From: Gymnopilus junonius
Taxonomy: Eukaryota > Basidiomycota > Agaricomycetes > Agaricales > Galerinaceae
DNA length: 64,000 nt
Assembly: GCA_015501075.1 (NCBI GenBank)
Contig: JADNYJ010000202.1
Coordinates: forward strand, 1-64,000
Direction of reading: 5' to 3'
The notes beneath the pieces are model-generated. The model was not told the origin of the DNA and ran no database searches. It saw nothing but the letters and a program-made list of their open reading frames with translations. The stretch's first letter is position 1; every line of letters starts with the position of its first letter. A program made the position numbers and the translations under genes. Below are positions 57,743-64,000 of this stretch, one piece after another.

Positions 57743-57749
57743 TATAAAA
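57743..57749 (+). promoter_or_regulatory. TATA box of small secreted protein gene
   Basis: TATAAAA 71 bp upstream of the ATG at 57814, in an otherwise T/C-rich leader. Confidence 0.6.
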
Positions 57750-57813
57750 GGATGCGAGTTTTGAGCAAGACTAGTCAGTATCAAGCTTTATAATCTCTCG
57801 AGTCTCTACAGCA

Positions 57814-58294
57814 ATGCAGGTCATTAACCTCTCCGCTCTCGCCATCTCCTTCTTCGTCAATCAGGTAATGGGAGTTGCTCTTCCTGGAGGAGGCGCTCGA
57901 AACCTTGTTGCTCGTCAGAGCAGACCTGTTGCCTTCAACGTCGCACCGGCTGGCCAAGGTAAAGCTTCATCCTCATATGTATTTTGACTTGACGGTTGAC
58001 ACTGTTTTTTTCATAGCCTGCGGCACTGGAACTACCATTTTCTGCTCTCCCTCTCCAGGAAGTCCCTGCACAGGCAACTTCGAGCCTGCCCAAGCATCCA
58101 TTGTCGTCACCGAGGCAGCTGGCAATTGCCAAGTTGAATTGTTCCCCGAAGAGAACCAGCAAGGCGGTGTTACCGAAAGCTTAGATACCGACACAACCGG
58201 CACTTGTGTCTTCACCAATGTTGCTACCTGGAGCAGCTATAAATTATCTGCAATTAAATGGACGATGAAGAGGAGAGGCGGATTGAAATCATGA
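57814..58294 (+). CDS. small secreted cysteine-containing protein
   Basis: Two exons joined at NVAPAGQ to ACGTGTT by one intron (about 57960-58018). MQVINLSALAISFFVNQVMG is a likely signal peptide, and NLVAR is a possible processing site near residue 30-34. The mature part is about 105 residues, acidic, with five Cys (ACGTG, IFCSP, SPCTG, NCQVE, TCVFT). The C-terminus becomes basic (KWTMKRRGGLKS), unlike the rest, so a late frame shift or missed intron is possible. The compact promoter suggests strong expression. Function unknown; small secreted proteins like this are often effector-like or wall-associated. Confidence 0.78.
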
Positions 58295-58614
58295 TCATAA
58301 AGTAGTGGCTCTGTTGAACAGAGTCACCGTTTTTTCAGTCGCCAAGCATAGTTACCTCCAAGTACTTTTATTTGAGTATAATGTGTTCATAATCTGTCCA
58401 ATTCTTGTCCTCTAATTCATTTTGAGTAATGTTGCGTAAAAATTACATTTGCGCACCATCAGTTTGCAAACGGCTGGGGTGCTAGATAAATCATTCAACT
58501 CTATACTGCCGCGGGAGTGACGTCTCAGACGTAATAAGAAATGGTGCTGCTTCTATATCCGCTATCCCACGAAATCTCGTTTACTACTTAATAAGTTTAA
58601 GGTGACCCATTTAC
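58295..58614. other. 3' flank, nothing seen
   Basis: Short non-coding gap between the small secreted protein and the P450 relic. Confidence 0.5.
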
Positions 58615-60065
58615 TTGACCAGTCGGACCCCCGTCAATGGCAACTCTACCAGTACTACTGTTGCAATAGCACTCCTCATCATCATAATTTTATATTTGAG
58701 AAGTCAAAGGTGTCGTCATCTTCCTTATCCCCACGGCCCAAGGAAATTACCTTTACTGGGAAGCTTATTTGAGGTACTGACTACCTTTGAGTGGGAAAGG
58801 TATGTACGATGGGGAAAGCAGTACAGTAAGGTATTTTATTTACACTATGAACAGTGCTAGAATTTTTTCAACAGATTCGGATGTCATCCCTGTCCGCTTA
58901 GCTGGTCGTGATATCTTTGTTCTGAATTCCTTTACTGCTGCTACCGCTCTACTTGACAAGAAATTAGCCATATATTCCAGCAGGTTCTTCTCACTCTACT
59001 CTTGTTAAATCATTGACAATGAACAGCTTTTGCAGACCTGAGTCTACCTTGATAAACGAGACGTGAGTTGAACACAACTAAGCTTTCTGTCTTTCTGTGA
59101 ATGATCACGAGTGATTTCTTAGAGTGGGATGGAAATGACTTTTTCCATGGATGGAGTATGGCGGTTTATGGAAGGCATGTCGCGACTGTTTCAAACGTAC
59201 TTCAGTAACCCCAACATTGATGTTCATCAAGCCACTCAGTTACAATTCATTCGCCACATGCTTCCTAAATTGAAGCAAAACCCAGATGATTTTTTTCAAT
59301 GACTCGACAGTAAGCTTTCGCCTCGGCAGTTATTTGACGGGAGTCGGTAATACAATAGCTCATGATTTATTCCAGATACCAGTCTGACAGGTGGGGCGGC
59401 ACTGTCCCTTGCATATGTATTAAGGATCCAGGATAGTGACGACCCATTCATCGATCTGGCCCAACGTGTTGTTCAGATGGTCAACGATGTGTCTGCCCTG
59501 GGATCCATCCTATTCGCTTCGATACCCCAAGTCATCAGTAAGTGGTCAATTTACTTTTCAGCTTTTCCGCTTTTTGGTCATTTTCTCGAAAATCGAGTAC
59601 TTACTGAGGTCGCTTCGGGCAAGGTTTCTCATTGATTGATGTTTAGCAGCACTATTCATGATTCATAGAATCATTTTCTGGTTCTGTTCAGCTCTAGCCA
59701 TTCTTGCTGTTTGACACAAAGTCTGCGCTTTTTGGAATTCCGGGCCCGGATTTTGATGGCCAGCTTTTTGTCCCCTTTTTTACCTTTTTTAGGTTGTACA
59801 AGTGAAAAAAAGCTAATGGACAAAGTACTGATGCAATATTTAGAGAAGCTGTATACAGAGGCGATCAAAATCATTGTCTGTTTAATTGAACATGTCCCAT
59901 TAAATGGGCCCGTATTGACACCCATTATTTATAGGGCGTAGGAAAAGGAAAACCCACTTTCACATCAAATTCTTTGGAACAGGTGGACGAAAAAAGTGAT
60001 GCAGCAACCCTGGAACGAATTGTTCAAAATATGGCAGGAATCGTGTACGCCGGTATGCCGTTTAA
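58615..60065 (+). pseudogene. truncated cytochrome P450
   Basis: N-terminal P450 features: a membrane anchor (VAIALLIIIILYLRS), a proline-rich hinge HLPYPHGPRKLPLLGSLFE, EWERYVRWGKQYS, VLNSFTAATALLDKKLAIYS, and later GGAALSLAYVLRI. A separate exon near 59985-60055 reads LERIVQNMAGIVYAG, the helix-I region. No ExxR or heme-binding FxxGxRxC part follows, and no ATG opens the first exon. An in-frame TGA lies near 59300 (after PDDFFQ). It is therefore a non-functional 5' fragment, probably of a CYP5150-like mushroom family (inferred from memory). Confidence 0.7.
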
Positions 60066-60219
60066 ATGTTGTATCAATGTTAATTTCTCATTGACTTGTT
60101 ATTATTAAGCACTCAAGATTGAACTGCATCCACTATCGATGAGTAGTAAAGCTGCACTTTTTTGGTTTCCAACCATAGCATCACCATCAATACTAGCATA
60201 GGAAGACTTCAGTTGGGCT

Positions 60220-60753
60220 TCAGTATCTAGCACCAACTAACCTATGCTTATCTTGAGACTGATACTGGAGATTGGTGCTGGAAATTAAGCCTGGAATAGC
60301 TGTGTCTCTTTTCTCAAAATAATATTGTAGCTTGAGAGGCTTCAAAGGTGGTGGAACTTGTTCTTCAAGTTGGAAAGTTCCACTGCAATTTTCTTTCCAA
60401 CGACGGGAAGATGGTAATATTTGTACTAGTAGCCGCTGTTCGTCGACACTGTTATTCAGAAAGATATGGTATCGAGTACACCGCTGACAAAGTAATACCC
60501 TCATCGGGACCAACACTGTAAGTCCCCAGACTACATCATCGCCGATTCGTGACTTCCTTGCAAACGGGGTCAAGTCGGGTTGAATGATAGGTTCTAAAAA
60601 TGAAATAGGATTTATACATAGTTCTGCACGTGATACATCCCTTGGACGGAACTTCTCGGAAGACGAGGCCACATCCGTCCCAGGGCTCAAAACGTCGTCG
60701 AACGAGGCTTTACCACTAAATACCAGGTACGCTTTCTGAACGCGGTGTCCCAT
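60220..60753 (-). CDS. unsupported 177-codon open frame
   Basis: MGHRVQKAYLVFSGKASFDD at 60753. No domain recognised and no neighbour suggests a role. It is listed only because it is the longest frame in this part; it may be chance or a relic. Confidence 0.25.
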   Translation of the reverse strand: MGHRVQKAYLVFSGKASFDDVLSPGTDVASSSEKFRPRDVSRAELCINPISFLEPIIQPDLTPFARKSRIGDDVVWGLTVLVPMRVLLCQRCTRYHIFLNNSVDEQRLLVQILPSSRRWKENCSGTFQLEEQVPPPLKPLKLQYYFEKRDTAIPGLISSTNLQYQSQDKHRLVGARY

Positions 60754-61480
60754 TTCAACGTTGTAAACTTTCTCCGTCGTTTAAATCTCCCTTTATTTCG
60801 CCTCCACGGTCTGAAGGCGCCTCCTCCGCAGGTTGGCTTCGGAAAAGATATTTTTACAGTTGTGTCAATGAGCTTCGATATGAGAAACTCGGTCGCGTCG
60901 GCCTGATGTTTCGGAGGCTGCGATTGTTGGATTTCTGTCGGTTTTATTATCTATGGTGAGTGCTGCCCCGTTTTCCATGGTCTTGGCTAATTTTGGAGCA
61001 CCAGTATTATATCCATGTTACATATCTCATCTTCCGAAATATACCACGCTCGTTCGTTCTCCGAAAACTTTTCTATATAAGTGTTATCCACAGCCCAAGT
61101 GCTGCAATAGCGAGGCTGAAGAATTGCAGTGAGTCTTACGATTATCTCTCGTTACTTTTTTTTAATAATCTCATTGATATTGATCGGCTAAAAGGTAAGG
61201 TCAGCTTGCTGTTGAAGTCGAAATCGACAGGTTTGCTGTGCTTCCAAGGTCGGAAGAGGTTGATAGCACCATGAATGACGAAATAAAGGTCAAAGTTAGG
61301 GATATGATGTTGGTGTGGAAAAGATGGCAGAGCACACGAGACGCGTGCGCAGACCACCGTGCGGATAAGTGTTTGAGGGCCTAAGGAAGAGGCGAAGGAA
61401 CAGATTAGGAAGGCTTCAGATTACCGTTGTACGTTTGGGATCTTTATATGTTCCTTACTCTTACTCTACATTTATTTTTC
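60754..61480. other. intergenic, nothing recognised
   Basis: Short frames only, no splice-supported gene. Confidence 0.4.
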
Positions 61481-63223
61481 CCCACCGTAGGAATCCGACA
61501 AGGAAATATATCATTGGTTGAGAATCGAGAATCGACACCAAGACAAGTTCTACGGTCTATGGATAATGAACTAAATCGATTAGCGATTAATGATGATCAG
61601 CGCAGAGTTGGAAGCTGCTTTTAGCAGAGGAGACGAAGAGGATGCAGAACAATTGCGGACTGAGATTGACGCTTCTGACGATCCTTATTTCGATTATTAG
61701 GAAAAGTAAAAGCGAAAGGGGGTTTGGAAAGCTTTGGGACCAGGCCTAATAACACATATGAAGACGCGCTGGCTTATGCTTACTGCTTTGACAACTTCAA
61801 AGTTTTAATACCACCCGAGCAATTGCTGCACAGACATCCAGGCTTTTCTAGGTTCGTTACTTCATATGGCGAGTAAGCGTCTCCTTTAGAATTGCATGCT
61901 GCTGTGTTCGAAGAGGCTGAAAAAGCTGGGATCCAAATCCTATTATATTATGATATTCGTAAGCTTTCTTCTTGCATGGAAGAACTGTCTAATAACATTT
62001 TTCGGCTTTCAGGACGAAGTCTCCACTGTTTGGAGAAGACGTGGGCTACTCCGCCATTCCGTCACACTCTTATGTTTACCTTTTTCCATTCGCAGATTGG
62101 TTGATCTTCCTTTGGTGTGGATGAAAACGGCTTTAGTATCATGAATAATTTCTTGGACATTATTGCAAATACCATTCCCAAGGATGGTGCTCATCTCACA
62201 TCTCAATGTGGAGCTTGTCTGCGCGACTGTCATGACAGACCTTTCATAATTGATTTCAGGACAGCTTGGACACAGTCCTGAGAGCTTTCCGATACATTCA
62301 CTCGCATCTGGCGTCGTCGTGTACAATGAGTACCTTGCTTTGACATTTGCTGACAATTTGACTGGTAGAATGGATTAGTGATCACCGTTGGTATCGTCAA
62401 TTCAGCTATGCTTGTTTCCCATCTTCAATCCCAGGGCCTCCTGCTATCCAATGTTAACCTCGACTATGTTACCTTGGATCCCGTCTCTTCCCTCTGGCAG
62501 GTAAAATTGCCCCACCTCTTGTACAACGACTAATGAACCCCACCAATAGCTTTGATACACTTCTTCTGCCCCGGAACTTCCTTTGCTGCAAAGCTCTACG
62601 ACCTAAAGATGCTCATTCCCATGAGGCAGCCCTTTCCATTCTTTCTCTCCCCATTCCTCTTGAACAACCTGCGACAAAGATACGCCTTCTTGCATGGCTC
62701 GGCCAAGTAATGCTCTACACATCGACGAAGGATAAACTACACCCACCCCTTTTGAGCCTTGAAATGCGGAATAGCATCAATGCTTTCTCCGACTTGCTCT
62801 TCATGGCCTAGGAATTAGGATTTCCGGTCCGCTGGCTTGGAGATTTCGTGCAGATGTTAATTGGATACCCTGATTACTCAGCCCGTCCCCTCGATGGACT
62901 CGTACCGATATGGCCGCCAGGAGTGACATTAGGAATTTCACAAAGCATGGTACGTCTTCAAGCATAGCATGCTGACTTAGATGTCGTGCTTATCCCCCTG
63001 AATCATGCCCTAGCCTTTTGTGTTACACTCTCTCAGGGATATATGCCCCTTGAAGGCGTCCAAATCTACCAAGCACAAATCCTTCCTCGTGTCGGAAGTT
63101 CAAGTCCTCTCCTTTCATCTTCTCTTGGTTCGTCTAAGAGGTGGATTAGATGTCACATCTGTGGCTCGGAGCTTACCTCGTATTCTGGATGGAACTAGGG
63201 AACTCGGAGTTGCTAATGTGTAG
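61481..63223 (+). pseudogene. multi-exon conserved-looking gene of unknown function, frame-shifted
   Basis: Coding-like exons in order: EDALAYAYCFDNFKVLIPPE, FEEAEKAGIQILLYYD, FGEDVGYSAIPSHSYVYLFP, DENGFSIMNNFLDIIANTIP, CGACLRDCHDRPFIIDF, SPESFPIHSLASGVVVYNEY, PLEQPATKIRLLAWLGQVML, ELGFPVRWLGDFVQMLIGYP, GYMPLEGVQIYQAQ. Splice-like borders separate most of them. One base is out of frame between ADWLIF and FGVDEN (near 62108), and a TAG near 62808 breaks MA from ELGF. The first and last exons are uncertain. I do not recognise the family. Confidence 0.4.
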
Positions 63224-63611
63224 GTCATGTTAATGCAGGAGGCCATCGACCTTCAGACAGGCGATATCCCATGGAAATCGTGAAAATCCTGCTACGCTAA
63301 GATAGAGAAAAGAAAAATGGGATACGGCTGTGTACCACAGATCTGGAGTCTCCCGGTGTGTCTGCGACCCTCTAACGCGGCAAAATTTTTTGACCTGAAA
63401 CTTTTGTACACGTCAAGACCGACAAATGGATGAAATATCCTTGATATCGGTCACTTAGTTCGTTGGCAATCAATATCATGTTGGAGGTTAAGAAAGAGAC
63501 TCGTCATAGTTTGTACATACAAAGGAAGAAAGAAACCTCATTATTCTACTTATCCACCATGTTGTTCTTCGAAAGCTCTTGAGGAGATGCTTGAGTACTT
63601 CGCGGCTTCAG

Positions 63612-63920
63612 TCATGGTCGTCGAACTCGATTGGGTTGAATACTGTGGGCAACCATGGCGCATGCCTTCAGAGCCAAATCCCAGGCGGTCTCGAGGGAAA
63701 TGTTTGAGATCCGCCGTAAGAATATCACAAATTTTTTCCTGAAAAGTGCATAGTACTTGGGGATGTTGTCGGGGGCGGTAAGATGGAAGCATAGAATAGA
63801 CACGAGGACGTCACGACCGACTGTTACCATGAGCGCCCATGCCACCGCATCCTTCTTCTCTATCCACGAGTTCAACTCGGCACTTCCATTGTCCAACTTT
63901 GCAGCCAAAGCAGCATCCAT
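63612..63920 (-). CDS. hypothetical protein, possibly 3' part of a gene continuing past the window
   Basis: A 102-codon frame: MDAALAAKLDNGSAELNSWI, then VAWALMVTVGRDVLVSILCF, ending IQPNRVRRP at 63612. A second ATG-led stretch at the very window edge (63998-64000, MATSFQDGGADT) may be the first exon, but its join does not keep frame as I read it. No domain recognised. Confidence 0.35.
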   Translation of the reverse strand: MDAALAAKLDNGSAELNSWIEKKDAVAWALMVTVGRDVLVSILCFHLTAPDNIPKYYALFRKKFVIFLRRISNISLETAWDLALKACAMVAHSIQPNRVRRP

Positions 63921-64000
63921 GGCAATTGCTTTGAAGAGTGTTAATGTGAACTTCAGTAATACACCGTGTCAGCGCCGCCGTCTTGGAAGCTTGTTGCCAT

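Noticed and set aside
1..64000. CRISPR arrays, bacterial-type operons, rRNA or tRNA genes
   Set aside because: None seen; gene structure is eukaryotic with short spliceosomal introns.

Overview
This looks like nuclear DNA of a filamentous basidiomycete, probably an Agaricomycete. Genes are split by many short introns (about 45-70 bp, mostly GT-AG). The recognisable proteins are typical of mushrooms: fungal ZIP and CDF zinc transporters, a type I metacaspase, a leucine-rich F-box protein, an F-box/WD-type protein, SurE phosphatase, a small secreted protein and a P450 relic. The transposons are a Ty3/Gypsy chromovirus, a Tad-type LINE and a Copia gag relic. There are no operons. No rRNA, tRNA or CRISPR was seen.

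Layout. 0-3 kb: two 2-oxoglutarate/Fe(II) oxygenases of different subfamilies, tail to tail. 4-13.2 kb: three zinc transporters, namely a CDF exporter (minus), a ZIP importer (minus) whose 5' half carries apparent single-base insertions, and an intact ZRT1/2-type ZIP importer (plus). 13.4-14.5 kb: a decayed protein-kinase gene. 15.1-25.0 kb: one minus-strand gene for a secreted protein built from five homologous units (four in a ~0.71-0.73 kb tandem array). A 6.3 kb chromovirus sits antisense in the intron before the fifth unit, and that retroelement itself carries a ~150 bp MITE-like insertion. 26.4-30.2 kb: metacaspase (plus) and F-box protein (minus), tail to tail. 31.7-34.2 kb: a serine/proline-rich conserved protein and a short relic. 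36.5-42.5 kb: Copia gag relic, SurE-family phosphatase, and a long F-box/WD-type gene. 43.8-46.7 kb: alpha/beta hydrolase (plus) and an NAD(P)-dependent reductase of the DFR type (minus). 46.7-57.7 kb: gene-family fragments and a membrane-protein pseudogene broken by a 6.3 kb Tad-like LINE. 57.8-64 kb: small secreted protein, truncated P450, and poorly conserved or broken coding regions.

The zinc transporters are the one functionally coherent group: one exporter/sequestration gene and two importers within 9 kb. The rest reads as ordinary chromosome with a transposon-rich accessory stretch. The most unusual item is the five-unit repeat gene. Every unit I could check keeps the same 29-nt and 14-nt micro-exons, and the chromovirus insertion leaves a spliceable reading frame on both sides.

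Several genes (ZIP at 7.6-9.5 kb, the protein at 31.7-33.2 kb, the region at 61.5-63.2 kb) show isolated one-base frame shifts. I cannot tell real decay from assembly error by eye. Exon joins were inferred from splice consensus and family similarity recalled from knowledge; no alignment was run.
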